Shown piece by piece: positions 1-9,401 of a stretch of DNA of 64,000 nt. Source of the stretch: Bacteroidota bacterium. Lineage in GTDB: Bacteria > Bacteroidota > Bacteroidia > Chitinophagales > Saprospiraceae. The translations under genes and the position numbers were made by a program. Below the pieces are notes generated by a model. That model did no database searches, was not told the origin of the DNA, and was given only the letters and a program-made list of their open reading frames with translations. Position 1 is the stretch's first letter, and each line of letters opens with the position of its first letter. Location of the stretch: contig JASBVF010000005.1 in assembly GCA_030147525.1 (NCBI GenBank), positions 1 to 64,000 on the forward strand, given 5' to 3'.

Positions 1-28
1 TGTCGATGCCAATCCATTGTTTGTTCAT
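1..28 (-). CDS. possible IS110-family transposase, first 9 codons only
   Basis: A minus-strand ATG at 28 opens a frame that leaves the window after nine codons reading MNKQWIGID. IS110-family transposases commonly begin with a short lead and then an (I/V)GID motif that carries the first catalytic Asp of the DEDD RuvC-like domain, so this fits, but nine residues are very little. The structured segment just upstream on the same strand is the best support. It could equally be another short-N-terminus RNase H-fold protein. Confidence 0.3.
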
Positions 29-67
29 TTTCTGTAGCTTTGAAGTGAAAAATGTGTTGAGAAAGGA

Positions 68-216
68 CTGTCGGTGGTAGGAATTATCATCGTGCTCGCA
101 GGCTCAAAGGCCTAATGAACTGTCCAATTTCTGCCGACAGAAAAGAGCGAGGGGACGCCATCAACTTCGGTTTGTCCTCCAAAAGGCAACCAACTGGTTG
201 TCTGTCTTCCCTCGTT
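68..216 (-). ncRNA. candidate structured RNA (IS110 bridge-RNA-like) upstream of the transposase start
   Basis: Read on the minus strand, this segment folds into two closed units. The outer stem of the first is AACGAGGG (216-209) with CCCTCGCT (152-145); inside it is the hairpin CAACC-AGTT-GGTTG. The second is closed by CTGTCGG (141-135) with CCGACAG (74-68), 7 bp, and contains an AGGC...GCCT hairpin. It ends about 40 nt before the putative transposase ATG. IS110 elements encode their bridge RNA in the noncoding end upstream of the transposase, with internal loops that guide target and donor recognition. Size, strand and position fit; the identity is inference. Confidence 0.25.
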
Positions 217-273
217 CCTTTCTCAATTTATCGCTTTTCTCACTTTTTTGCTTATTCGATTCAATGTACGAAT

Positions 274-320
274 GGTTGAGCGCTCAACCATCTCAACTTC
301 CTCAACCCTTCTCAACCCTT
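274..320. repeat. word-like repeat, CTCAACC vocabulary
   Basis: A perfect palindrome GGTTGAGCGCTCAACC (274-289) continues into four CTCAACNN words. It lies about 155 bp upstream of the PFOR start. The same vocabulary recurs at 9322-9393, 22485-22581 and 30958-31011. Confidence 0.7.
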
Positions 321-475
321 GTCCCACCAGCCCCCTTTCTCCTCTGATGACATTTATCATCCAAAAAGACTGACAAGCCTCACTAAAATCCGCACGTAAT
401 TCAAAAAAATTTGCAGTCCTACTGAGTGTCAAATTAACACCATTTCGAAATATTCCACAGTTAAAACAAACTGTC

Positions 476-3400
476 ATGTTTAATAAAAAAGAAAAGAAAG
501 AATTCAAATACCCCGGCGTCCGGGTCGCCATGGACGGCAACACCGCCGCCATCATGTGCGAACAGGAATCAACGGACGCTGCGGGCGCCTACCCTATCAC
601 CCCCTCCACGCAGATGGGTGAATACTGGGCCGAAGCTGCCGCCAAGGGGCACCTCAACATCTCTGACCGGCCGCTCATTTTCATCGAACCGGAAGGTGAA
701 CACGCCGCTGCGGCAGTGACCGCCGGGCTTTCGATGACGGGCCTCCGGGCCGCCAATTTCTCCTCCGGCCAGGGTATCGCCTACATGCACGAGTCGTTGT
801 ACGCTGCCGTCGGCAAACGCCTGACCTACGTGCTGAACATCGGCGCACGGGCCATGACGAAGTCCACGCTGAACGTGCACGCCGGCCACGATGACTACCA
901 CGCCATCGACGACACCGGTTTTTTCCAGTTGTTCGCAAACAAGGCGCAGCACGTGGCGGATTTGAACATCATCGCCCACCGAATTGCGGAGATGGCACTC
1001 ACCCCCGGCGTGGTGGCACAGGATGGTTTTTTGACCACCCACCTCATCGAAACGCTGATGCTGCCGGAGCGGGAACTCATCGCCGAATTCCTTGGCCGCC
1101 CCGACGACATCATCGACACGCCGACCCCGGCGCAGCGTATTATTTATGGTGAAACACGCCGCCGCATCCCCGAACTCTGGGACGTGGACAACCCCGTCAT
1201 GGCGGGCATCGTCCAAAACCAGGACTCGTACATGCAGAGCGTCGCTGCGCAACGGCCTTTCTTTTTTGACCACATCAAGGAACTGACGGACAAGGCGTTC
1301 GACGAATTTTACGAACTCACCGGCCGCCGCTACCAGCGGGTCATGGGCTACCGCACCGAAGACGCCGGCTACCTCATCCTCGGCCAGGGCAGCCTCATTC
1401 CGAGCGCCGAAGCCGTGGCGGATTATTTGCGTCAAACACGGGGCATCAAAGTCGGGGTGGTGGATTTGGTCATGTTCCGGCCCTTCCCGGCTGACCTGAT
1501 TAGCCAGTTTTTAAAAGGAAAAAAAGGCGTCACCATCCTCGAACGCCTCGACCAGCCATTGGCCGTTGACTCGCCCATCACACGGGAAGTACGGGCCACG
1601 CTGACGAAGTGCATCGAAAACGGCGCTCACAAAAAAGACAAGCCCTACCCTGACCTCGAGAGCTACCAGGCTTCCGACCTTCCGGCACTCTACGCCGGTT
1701 CGTTCGGCATGGGCAGCCGCGACCTCCAGCCAGAGGGCATCATCGGCGCCGTGGAAAATATGTTGCCATCCGGCAAACGCAAGAAATATTTCTACCTCTC
1801 GATAGATTTCATCCGGGACGTACCCTACACGCCCAAGCAGCGCACCCACCAGGAAAACATCCAGGAGGCGTACCCGCACGTGAAGGAATTGTCCGTCCGG
1901 GGTTCTGAAAATCCGAACCTCATGCCGGAGAAGGCCGTCACCGTCCGCTTCCACTCCGTGGGCGGCTGGGGCGCCGTGACGACGGGTAAAAACCTCGCCA
2001 TGACGCTGTACGACCTGCTCGGCTACGACATCAAGGCGAACCCGAAATACGGCTCGGAGAAAAAAGGCCAGCCGACCACCTACTACCTCGCCGCTGCTCC
2101 CGAACCCATCCGCATGAACTGCGAATACTTTTTCGTGGACGTGGTGCTGTCGCCCGACCCCAATGTTTTCAAACACACCAACGCACTGGCGGGCCTGAAA
2201 AAAGGCGGCGTTTTCATCATTCAAAGTGAAAAAACGAAGCCCGAAGAGGTCTGGGCCGACATTCCGAAGCCTTACCAGAAAGTTATCATCGACAACCAAA
2301 TCAAGGTATTTTACATCGACGGTTTCAAAATCGCCCGTGAGGAAGCGACCGACCCGGAGCTCCAGCTCAGGATGCAGGGTATCGCCTTCCAGGGCGCATT
2401 TTTCGCCTGCTCGCCGCTCATGGAGAAGGCGGGTTTGACCGAAGAAACCTTGCTGAAAGCCATTGAAGACCAGCTCCAGCACAAGTTTGGCGGCAAAGGC
2501 CAACGGGTGGTGGACGACAACATGCGGGTGGTGCGCCGTGGTTTCGATGAGGTTTTTGAAATAAAAAACAAGGTACTCGGCGCCGGCCACGACGAAAAGC
2601 AAAATGGCGAGCTGCTCCCCATGCCGGCCATGCTGAAAGAAGCGCCCAAGAGCGAGTCTGAACTGAGCGACATCCACCGTTTCTGGGAGCAAACCGGCAA
2701 CTTCTACGCCCGCGGCCTCGGCAACGACAATATCACCGACCCGTTCATCGGGCTGAGCGTAATGCCGGCGGTTACTTCCCTTTTCCGGGACATGACGGGC
2801 ATCCGTTTCGAGCATCCCGACTGGATTGCGAACAACTGTACCGCCTGCGGCAAATGCTACACCGTCTGCCCTGACACCGCCATTCCCGGCCTCGTCAGCG
2901 ACCTCGGCGGCGTGCTGAACACGGTGGTGAACCGCGTAAAAAAAGTACACGGTAAGGCCGACTACCTGCCGAAAGCCGTCCGCCAGATGGAGGGCAGCAT
3001 CCGCAAACTGTTCAAGGAATCGAGAGAGGCAAAGGACGGCCTGACCGTCAACCAGCTCCTCCACGAGGCCATGGACGACTACGTGAAAGCCAACGACAAC
3101 GGCAACGGCCTGGCCCAGGAATTCGACTGGTTCCGGGAGGAATTGGGTGAGTTCAAATTTGCCCTCACCCGGCCGTATTTCGATTTGTTTGAAAAAGACA
3201 ACCCCGGCAGCGGCGGCCTGTTCAGCATCACCATCAATCCAATCACCTGCAAGGGCTGCATGGAATGTGTGGAAGTCTGCGACGATGATGCGCTCAAGCC
3301 TATCACCCAGACCGAAGACTCCATCGCAAGGCTGCGACAGGAGTGGGAATTCTGGACCGACCTGCCCAACACGCCGGACAAATACAACCGGGTGGACGAT

Positions 3401-5413
3401 TTGGAAGAAAAAATCGGTCCGCTGGAAACGATTTTGCTGAACAAGGAAGCCTACGGCGCATTTGCCAGTGGCGACGGCGCCTGCCTCGGTTGTTCCGAAA
3501 AATCGGTGGTGCACCTTTTCACCGCCACCGTCGAGTCGCTCATGCAGCCACGCATCAGAAAACACGTGGCCTACCTCGACGAGCTTTGCGACAAACTGGA
3601 AAATTTCATCCAGAAAAAACTCATGGGCACGGTGGACGTCAGCGACGCAGGCATGATGTCGAAAATTCTCGCCGAATCGAAAGGCGGAGACCTGACCATG
3701 GCGGGCATCGCCAAAAAACTGGAAGCCACCCGCGGCAGCGAACCCATCGACCAGGAATGGCTGCGGGACGTGACCCAGCTTTTGGCGAAGCTGAAAAAAC
3801 TGAAGTGGAAATACACCGACGGCACCACCGGCAAGGGCCGCTCCTCGATGGGCATGTGCAACGCCACCGGCTGTACCTCCGTTTGGGGCAGCACCTGGCC
3901 GTACAACCCGTATCCGTTCCCGTGGGCGAACCACCTGTTCCAGGATTCGACCTCGATGGCGATGGGTATTTTCGAGGGCCACATGGCCAAGATGGCCGAG
4001 GGTTTCAAAGCCATCCGCAAGGCCGAGTTGCTGTTGAGTGACAACTACAAGCCCAGCGAACACGACGAATTTTTCACCTACTTCACCTGGCAGCAGTTCA
4101 CCGACGAAGAGTGGCTGCTCTGCCCTCCGGTGGTAGCGCTCGGCGGCGACGGCGCCATGTACGACATCGGCTTCCAGAACCTGTCGAGGATGATGGCCTC
4201 CGGCAAACCCATCAAGGTCATCGTTGTGGACACGCAGGTGTATTCCAACACGGGCGGCCAGGCCTGTACCTCCGGTTTTATCGGTCAAATTTCCGACATG
4301 GCTCAGTACGGCAAGGTCTGGAAAGGCAAACCCGAGCCCCGCAAGGAAATCGGCCTCATCGCCATGGCGCACCGCAACACCTACGTGCTGCAAGGTACAC
4401 TGGCGAACACCAGCCAGATGATTGAAGGCTTCATCGACGGCCTGATGGCCAAACGCCCGGCGCTTTTCAACCTCTACACCACCTGCCAGCCCGAACACGG
4501 CGTGGGTGATGATTTGGGCAGCCACCAGGCAAAACTGGCGATGGAAAGCCGTGCATACCCGATTTTCAAATACAATCCTGACAACGGTAAAACCGCCGCC
4601 GAAGCCTTCGACCTGGCGGGTAACCCGGCAATGGATGCGATTTGGCCGACTTACGAATTGAAATACCTGGAAAATGGCCGGGAGAAAAAAATGGAACTAC
4701 CCATGACCTTCGCCGACTTCGCCCTCACGGAAGCCCGCTTCCGCAAGCACTTCCGCAAGGTGCCACGGGATGCCTGGAACGAGAACATGGTGCTGCTCGC
4801 CGACTTCCTCGACATGAGCGAAGACGAGCAGGAAGGCAAGTTCCCCTACATCTGGGCCGTTGACCGCAAGCAGCACCTCAGCCGGGTGATGGTCGCCAAG
4901 ACCATCGTCGAATCCTGCGAGGAACGCCGGGACTTCTGGATTATGCTCCGTGCCCTCTCCGGCTGGACGCCGCAGCAGGCCGAGCCTGAAAATGTGGAAG
5001 AAAAAATCCGTGCGGAAGTCGTCGGCAAGATTGCCCAGGGTTTGATGAAACTGGCCGGCGGAAACGGCCAGGGCATCGTTGAACTGGCAACCAGCAGTGC
5101 CGCAGTTGCAATCGCTCCTGCCGCTGCGACAGCCACAGTCGCTGCCCCGGTCGCCAACGGCGAGTACATGGCGCCCTGGCTCGAAACCGACCAGTGCACC
5201 TCCTGCGACGAATGCACGAAACTCAACCCGAACATCTTCGCCTACAACGCTGACAAGAAGGCCTACATCAAAAATCCCGATGGCGGCCCCTACTCCGACC
5301 TCGTGAAAGCGGCGGAGAAATGTACGGCGAGAGTTATCCACCCCGGCCTGCCGAAGGACAAGTCGGAGAAGGATGCGGAGAAGTGGATTAAAAGGGGGGA
5401 GAAATTTAACTAA
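476..5413 (+). CDS. nifJ: pyruvate:ferredoxin (flavodoxin) oxidoreductase, long form with C-terminal ferredoxin-like domain
   Basis: Oxidatively decarboxylates pyruvate to acetyl-CoA and CO2 and passes electrons to ferredoxin, in the cytosol. The order of domains is that of single-chain PFOR: N-terminal thiamin domain (AYPITPS near residue 38), gamma domain (GGWGAVTTGKN near 503), two 4Fe-4S motifs (CTACGKC near 788, CKGCMEC near 925), the cluster and TPP domain (GACLGCSEKS near 1001, GDGAMYD near 1224, NTGGQ near 1257). At 1645 residues it far exceeds the usual roughly 1170-1200. The extra length lies partly between the two ferredoxin motifs and partly in a C-terminal extension: an Ala/Val/Pro-rich linker, then CTSCDEC near 1573 with a distal Cys, resembling a single-cluster ferredoxin. 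It lies directly upstream of the rnf genes, whose Rnf complex would reoxidise the ferredoxin. Start chosen at the ATG followed by a Lys-rich stretch; no strong Shine-Dalgarno. Confidence 0.95.
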   Translation: MFNKKEKKEFKYPGVRVAMDGNTAAIMCEQESTDAAGAYPITPSTQMGEYWAEAAAKGHLNISDRPLIFIEPEGEHAAAAVTAGLSMTGLRAANFSSGQGIAYMHESLYAAVGKRLTYVLNIGARAMTKSTLNVHAGHDDYHAIDDTGFFQLFANKAQHVADLNIIAHRIAEMALTPGVVAQDGFLTTHLIETLMLPERELIAEFLGRPDDIIDTPTPAQRIIYGETRRRIPELWDVDNPVMAGIVQNQDSYMQSVAAQRPFFFDHIKELTDKAFDEFYELTGRRYQRVMGYRTEDAGYLILGQGSLIPSAEAVADYLRQTRGIKVGVVDLVMFRPFPADLISQFLKGKKGVTILERLDQPLAVDSPITREVRATLTKCIENGAHKKDKPYPDLESYQASDLPALYAGSFGMGSRDLQPEGIIGAVENMLPSGKRKKYFYLSIDFIRDVPYTPKQRTHQENIQEAYPHVKELSVRGSENPNLMPEKAVTVRFHSVGGWGAVTTGKNLAMTLYDLLGYDIKANPKYGSEKKGQPTTYYLAAAPEPIRMNCEYFFVDVVLSPDPNVFKHTNALAGLKKGGVFIIQSEKTKPEEVWADIPKPYQKVIIDNQIKVFYIDGFKIAREEATDPELQLRMQGIAFQGAFFACSPLMEKAGLTEETLLKAIEDQLQHKFGGKGQRVVDDNMRVVRRGFDEVFEIKNKVLGAGHDEKQNGELLPMPAMLKEAPKSESELSDIHRFWEQTGNFYARGLGNDNITDPFIGLSVMPAVTSLFRDMTGIRFEHPDWIANNCTACGKCYTVCPDTAIPGLVSDLGGVLNTVVNRVKKVHGKADYLPKAVRQMEGSIRKLFKESREAKDGLTVNQLLHEAMDDYVKANDNGNGLAQEFDWFREELGEFKFALTRPYFDLFEKDNPGSGGLFSITINPITCKGCMECVEVCDDDALKPITQTEDSIARLRQEWEFWTDLPNTPDKYNRVDDLEEKIGPLETILLNKEAYGAFASGDGACLGCSEKSVVHLFTATVESLMQPRIRKHVAYLDELCDKLENFIQKKLMGTVDVSDAGMMSKILAESKGGDLTMAGIAKKLEATRGSEPIDQEWLRDVTQLLAKLKKLKWKYTDGTTGKGRSSMGMCNATGCTSVWGSTWPYNPYPFPWANHLFQDSTSMAMGIFEGHMAKMAEGFKAIRKAELLLSDNYKPSEHDEFFTYFTWQQFTDEEWLLCPPVVALGGDGAMYDIGFQNLSRMMASGKPIKVIVVDTQVYSNTGGQACTSGFIGQISDMAQYGKVWKGKPEPRKEIGLIAMAHRNTYVLQGTLANTSQMIEGFIDGLMAKRPALFNLYTTCQPEHGVGDDLGSHQAKLAMESRAYPIFKYNPDNGKTAAEAFDLAGNPAMDAIWPTYELKYLENGREKKMELPMTFADFALTEARFRKHFRKVPRDAWNENMVLLADFLDMSEDEQEGKFPYIWAVDRKQHLSRVMVAKTIVESCEERRDFWIMLRALSGWTPQQAEPENVEEKIRAEVVGKIAQGLMKLAGGNGQGIVELATSSAAVAIAPAAATATVAAPVANGEYMAPWLETDQCTSCDECTKLNPNIFAYNADKKAYIKNPDGGPYSDLVKAAEKCTARVIHPGLPKDKSEKDAEKWIKRGEKFN

Positions 5414-5414
5414 A

Positions 5415-5493
5415 GTAAATTGGTGAATTAGTGAATTGGTAAATTAGGCGGGGCACTCCCCAATTCACCAATTTACTAATTCACCAATTCACC
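5415..5493. repeat. word-like inverted repeat, AATTCACC vocabulary
   Basis: Words such as GGTGAATTAGTGAATTGG run forward, a GC-rich apex GGGGCACTCCCC follows, and the complementary words (CCAATTCACCAATTTAC) run back. It fills the whole gap between nifJ and rnfC. Arm differences are mostly A/G versus T/C swaps, so one strand keeps G-T wobble pairing. Confidence 0.85.
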
Positions 5494-5504
5494 ATATCCG
5501 AAGA

Positions 5505-6851
5505 ATGGGCCTTTTCAATTTTCATAAAAACACCTTCAAACACGGCGTCCATCCGCCGGAGCACAAGGACGAGACCAGCGGGCTGCCCATCCGGCAGTTC
5601 CCGTTTTCGCCGCTCATCATCGTGCCGTTGTCGCAGCACATCGGGGCGCCGTCGCAGCTCGTGGTGCGGGAAGGGCAGGAAGTCGTGCGGGGACAGTTGC
5701 TGGCGAAGGCCGGCGGTTACGTCTCCGTGCCGCAACATGCGCCCGTGTCGGGCAAGGTGCGGAAGATTGGCAACGTGCCCACGATTTCAGGTAAAATGAC
5801 GACCGGGATTTACCTCGAAGCCTTCCCCGCTTCCAGCCAGGAAGTGCTCGAAGGTACGCCCATCCCGCTGGAAACGGCGACCCCTGCGCAGATTTTGCAG
5901 GGCATCCAGGATGCGGGCATCGTCGGTCTCGGCGGGGCGGCATTTCCGACCCACGTGAAGCTGAAAATCCCCGATGGTAAAACCTGCGACACGCTGATTA
6001 TCAACGGCATCGAATGCGAACCCTACCTGACCACCGACCACCGGGTGATGCTCGAACAGTCGGACGATATTTTCATGGGCATCCGCTATTTGCTGAAATC
6101 CACGGGGGCGAAACGCTGCATCATTGGCATCGAAGCCAACAAGCAGGACGCCGCTGATTATTTGACTACGCATTTACCACCGGGCGAACCTGTCACCGTA
6201 CAGGTCGTCCCGGTGAAATACCCGCAGGGCGCTGAAAAAATGCTCATCACCTCCCTGCTGGGCCGGGAAGTTCCCTCCGGCGGACTGCCCATCGACGTGG
6301 GCTGTGTGGTCGTCAACGTGGCCACCACCGCCGAAATCGGCAGGCTGCTGCCGCATGGCCGGGGCATCCAGGAGCGGGTCATCACCATCACGGGGCCCGG
6401 GGTGAAAAAGAAGGGAAATTACCTCATTCCCGTCGGAACGCCGCTGCGCTACGTGCTGGAACAGGTGGGCGCCGGCGAGAACATCAGCGAGGTGTACATG
6501 GGCGGCCCGATGATGGGCGTGGCCGTGTCAAACCTCGATATTTCAATCACGAAAGGCACGTCCGGCATTTTGGTTTTCACTGAAAACGAGGTGAAACGGC
6601 CGTCGAAAGTTTATCCCTGTATCCACTGCGGCGCCTGTGTGGACGCCTGCCCCATTTCACTCAACCCCTCGCAACTGGGCATACTGGCCAAGTTCGAGGC
6701 CTACGATGAAATGGCGGAGAAACACAACCTCCTGGACTGCTTCGAATGCGGTTCCTGCTCGTATGTGTGCCCGTCGCACATTCCGCTGGTGCAGTATTTC
6801 CGGTTGTCGAAGGGGATTGTGAGGAAGCGGAAGGCGGCGGTGAAAGGGTGA
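5505..6851 (+). CDS. rnfC: Rnf complex subunit C (ferredoxin:NAD+ oxidoreductase)
   Basis: Peripheral cytosolic subunit of the Rnf complex that carries the NADH/FMN site and two [4Fe-4S] clusters. Features seen: GLGGAAFPTHVKL near residue 140 (nucleotide/FMN-binding fold shared with NuoF) and two ferredoxin motifs, CIHCGACVDACP near 373 and CFECGSCSYVCP near 412. Length 448 is normal. The ATG is 12 bp after the preceding word repeat. Its stop codon TGA at 6849-6851 lies in the first word of the next repeat. First gene of the rnf run. Confidence 0.96.
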   Translation: MGLFNFHKNTFKHGVHPPEHKDETSGLPIRQFPFSPLIIVPLSQHIGAPSQLVVREGQEVVRGQLLAKAGGYVSVPQHAPVSGKVRKIGNVPTISGKMTTGIYLEAFPASSQEVLEGTPIPLETATPAQILQGIQDAGIVGLGGAAFPTHVKLKIPDGKTCDTLIINGIECEPYLTTDHRVMLEQSDDIFMGIRYLLKSTGAKRCIIGIEANKQDAADYLTTHLPPGEPVTVQVVPVKYPQGAEKMLITSLLGREVPSGGLPIDVGCVVVNVATTAEIGRLLPHGRGIQERVITITGPGVKKKGNYLIPVGTPLRYVLEQVGAGENISEVYMGGPMMGVAVSNLDISITKGTSGILVFTENEVKRPSKVYPCIHCGACVDACPISLNPSQLGILAKFEAYDEMAEKHNLLDCFECGSCSYVCPSHIPLVQYFRLSKGIVRKRKAAVKG

Positions 6852-6934
6852 ATTAGTGAATTGGTAAATTGGTAAATTAGTAAATTAGGTTGGGACCTAC
6901 CCAATTCACTAATTCACCAATTTACTAATTCACC
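6847..6934. repeat. word-like inverted repeat, AATTCACC vocabulary
   Basis: Same words as the repeat before rnfC, with apex AGGTTGGGACCTACCC. The stop codon of rnfC is part of its first word (GGTGAATTAGTG). It fills the rnfC-rnfD gap. Confidence 0.85.
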
Positions 6935-6946
6935 ACACGAAAACGC

Positions 6947-7966
6947 ATGTTAAATAAAACACTAAATATCAGCACCTCCCCGCACATCGTCAAAGGCGTT
7001 GGCACCAACGACATCATGCGGAACGTGGTCTTGGCACTGCTCCCGGTCGCTGCTTTTGCCGTGTACAGCTTCGGCCTGAGCGCCCTGGTGGTACTGCTCA
7101 CAACGACGGCGGCCTGCGTGCTGACGGAACATTTTTTATCGAAAAAAACAAAAAACGGAAGCACGGTTTCCGACTGGTCCGCCGTCATCACGGGGCTGCT
7201 GCTGGGGCTGACGCTGCCGCCGAATTTCCCCGTCTGGATGGCCTTTGCCGGCGGTGTGATTGCTATTGCGCTGGGCAAATTCGTCTTCGGCGGACTGGGG
7301 TACAACGTGTTCAACCCGGCGCTGGTCGGTCGGGCGGTGTTGCAGGCGGCGTTTCCGGTGGCGATTACCACGTGGTTCCCGGCATTCGGACCGGAGCGGT
7401 TTTCGAGCTTCTCGGTGGCCACGTTCACGGCGCCGTTCATGGAGCCGGCGACGGATGGTTTCACGGGAGCGACCCCGCTGGCGGCTTTCAAATTTGATAA
7501 AATAACTACCGAAACCTCAGACCTGGCGCTCGGCATCATCAGCGGTTCGACGGGTGAAACCTGCGCCGTACTCATCCTTCTCGGCGGTCTCTACCTCGTC
7601 GCCCGGAACATGATGAACTGGCGCATCCCGGTGTCCATCCTGCTTACGGTGTTCGTAGTGAGCGGAGCCTTGTACCTCGTTGACAGCCAGGCGTATCCAT
7701 CGCCGGTGTTCATGCTCTTTTCGGGCGGACTGATGCTCGGCGCCGTGTTCATGGCGACGGACATGGTGGCCTCGCCCATCACGCCCGCCGGGGTGTGGGT
7801 GTACGGGGCGCTCATCGGTCTGCTGGTGGTGGTCATCCGCATCTGGGGCGGCCTGCCGGAGGGGGTGATGTATGCGATTTTGCTGGCGAATGCGGTGTCG
7901 CCGCATATTGATAATGCGATTAGGCCGAGGGTTTACGGAACACAAAAAAGTAAATTAGTGAATTAG
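6947..7966 (+). CDS. rnfD: Rnf complex subunit D, flavinylated membrane subunit
   Basis: Integral membrane subunit homologous to NqrB, part of the ion-translocating path. It is strongly hydrophobic with many membrane helices, and carries TGATPLA near residue 173, matching the SGAT-type motif whose Thr binds FMN covalently. Length 339 is typical. The last codons (KSKLVN) and the TAG stop are encoded by the following word repeat, so the C-terminus has probably been remodelled by it. Confidence 0.95.
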   Translation: MLNKTLNISTSPHIVKGVGTNDIMRNVVLALLPVAAFAVYSFGLSALVVLLTTTAACVLTEHFLSKKTKNGSTVSDWSAVITGLLLGLTLPPNFPVWMAFAGGVIAIALGKFVFGGLGYNVFNPALVGRAVLQAAFPVAITTWFPAFGPERFSSFSVATFTAPFMEPATDGFTGATPLAAFKFDKITTETSDLALGIISGSTGETCAVLILLGGLYLVARNMMNWRIPVSILLTVFVVSGALYLVDSQAYPSPVFMLFSGGLMLGAVFMATDMVASPITPAGVWVYGALIGLLVVVIRIWGGLPEGVMYAILLANAVSPHIDNAIRPRVYGTQKSKLVN

Positions 7967-8021
7967 TAAATTAGGTGGGGACACTGCCTAATTCACCAAT
8001 TTACTAATTCACCAATTCACC
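7950..8021. repeat. word-like inverted repeat, AATTCACC vocabulary
   Basis: Words TAAATTAGTGAATTAG, apex AGGTGGGGACACTGCCT, then the returning arm up to the rnfG start. It overlaps the last codons and the stop of rnfD. Confidence 0.85.
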
Positions 8022-8026
8022 AAAAA

Positions 8027-8692
8027 ATGGCAAATACCACAACCGAAGCAAGCAGTTTCAAAATGCTCCAGTCCATGGTCGGCATCGGCCTGTTCTGTGC
8101 GCTTATGATTGTGCTGACGTTCCAGGGAACGCTGCCGAGGATTGAAAAACTGAAGGCCGAGGCGCTGGAAAAGGCCATTTTCAAAGTCATCCCCGGCATG
8201 GTGACGAAGAAGACTTTTCAAATCGGTGAAAACAACACCCTGACCGAGGTCAGCACCGTGCCGAAAGGGGCGAGGGTGGTGTACGCCGGTTACGATGAAA
8301 ACGGAAAGCTGAAAGGCGTGGCCATCGAGGCCAGCGGCATGGGCTTCGCCGATGTGCTGCGCATCCTCTACGGCTATGACCCGGAGCAGCAGGCAGTGGT
8401 CGGATTTTACGTTTTGGAAAGCAAGGAGACGCCCGGCCTCGGCGACAAAATCGAGAAGGATGACAACTTCCTGGCCAACTTCGAAGCCCTGGACGTGGCG
8501 CTGGCGGAGGATTTGACCTCGGTGAAAAATACTGTCGTGACGGTGAAAAGCGGGCAAAAGAAAAACGCCTGGGAAGTGGACGGCATCACCGGTGCGACGA
8601 TTTCCAGCCGGGCGATTGGGAATATCCTGGGCACGAGTACGCAGGAGATGGTGCCGATGATTTTTAAAAATAAAGAGGTGTTTGAAAAATGA
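8027..8692 (+). CDS. rnfG: Rnf complex subunit G, covalent FMN subunit
   Basis: One N-terminal membrane anchor (about residues 15-33) and a periplasmic FMN-binding domain. The motif DGITGATISSR near residue 185 holds the Thr that is flavinylated in RnfG/NqrC proteins. 221 residues is typical. The gene overlaps rnfE by 4 bp (ATGA), the only rnf junction with no room for a word repeat, and it has none. Confidence 0.94.
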   Translation: MANTTTEASSFKMLQSMVGIGLFCALMIVLTFQGTLPRIEKLKAEALEKAIFKVIPGMVTKKTFQIGENNTLTEVSTVPKGARVVYAGYDENGKLKGVAIEASGMGFADVLRILYGYDPEQQAVVGFYVLESKETPGLGDKIEKDDNFLANFEALDVALAEDLTSVKNTVVTVKSGQKKNAWEVDGITGATISSRAIGNILGTSTQEMVPMIFKNKEVFEK

Positions 8693-9327
8693 GCAACCAA
8701 ACCAAACATACAGGCTTCTTCGCCTCGCTGGAAAACAGCCCTTCCACCAACGAATTCATCAAGGGTTTGTGGCGGGAGAATCCGGTGTTCGTGCAGGTGC
8801 TGGGCATGTGCCCGGTGCTGGCCGTTTCAAACACGGCGGAGAACGCCCTGGCGATGGGACTGGCCACCGCTTTCGTGCTGCTGATGTCCAACATTCTGGT
8901 CTCGACGCTGCGGAATTTCATCCCCAAACAGGTGCGCATCGCCTCGTACATCCTCATCATCGCCACGTTTGTGACGATGGTGGACTACCTGATTCAGGCC
9001 ATCAGCGTGGACCTGCACAAGGCACTTGGCGCTTTCATTTCGCTCATCGTGGTGAACTGCCTGATTCTGGGCCGGGCGGAAGCGTTTGCCTCCAAAAACA
9101 CCATCGGAAAATCCATGCTCGACGCATTGGGAATGGGATTCGGGTTCACGTTTGCGCTGTTCTGCCTGGGGGCTGTGCGGGAGATTTTGGGGAACGGCAG
9201 CTTTTTTGGCATCCCGTTTTTCCCGGAAAATTTCCAGGAGTGGGTGGTGATGATTCTGCCGGCGGGCGGTTTTTTCACCCTGGCGATGTGGCTGCTCATT
9301 TTTAATGCGGCGAAAAATAAAGGTTGA
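8689..9327 (+). CDS. rnfE: Rnf complex subunit E, membrane subunit
   Basis: Membrane subunit of the RnfA/RnfE (NqrD/NqrE) pair. It has the typical N-terminal soluble lead (FIKGLWRENPVFVQVLGMCP) followed by about six membrane helices. 212 residues. Translationally coupled to rnfG through an ATGA overlap. Its TGA stop is the start of the next word repeat. Confidence 0.94.
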   Translation: MSNQTKHTGFFASLENSPSTNEFIKGLWRENPVFVQVLGMCPVLAVSNTAENALAMGLATAFVLLMSNILVSTLRNFIPKQVRIASYILIIATFVTMVDYLIQAISVDLHKALGAFISLIVVNCLILGRAEAFASKNTIGKSMLDALGMGFGFTFALFCLGAVREILGNGSFFGIPFFPENFQEWVVMILPAGGFFTLAMWLLIFNAAKNKG

Positions 9328-9393
9328 GACGGGTTGAGATGGTTGAGGGGGTTTAGAACTCAACCATCTCAACCCCCCTCAACCATCTCAACC
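9322..9393. repeat. word-like inverted repeat, CTCAACC vocabulary
   Basis: GGTTGAGACGGGTTGAGATGG, a short centre, then CTCAACC words back to just before rnfA. It contains the rnfE stop codon. It uses a different vocabulary from its neighbours inside the same operon. Confidence 0.85.
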
Positions 9394-9401
9394 AAAAAAA
9401 A

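Noticed and set aside
1511-4525. Very long minus-strand frame of about 1000 codons opposite nifJ
   Set aside because: It is the shadow of GC-rich nifJ codon usage; no domain, odd His/Val/Phe-rich composition.
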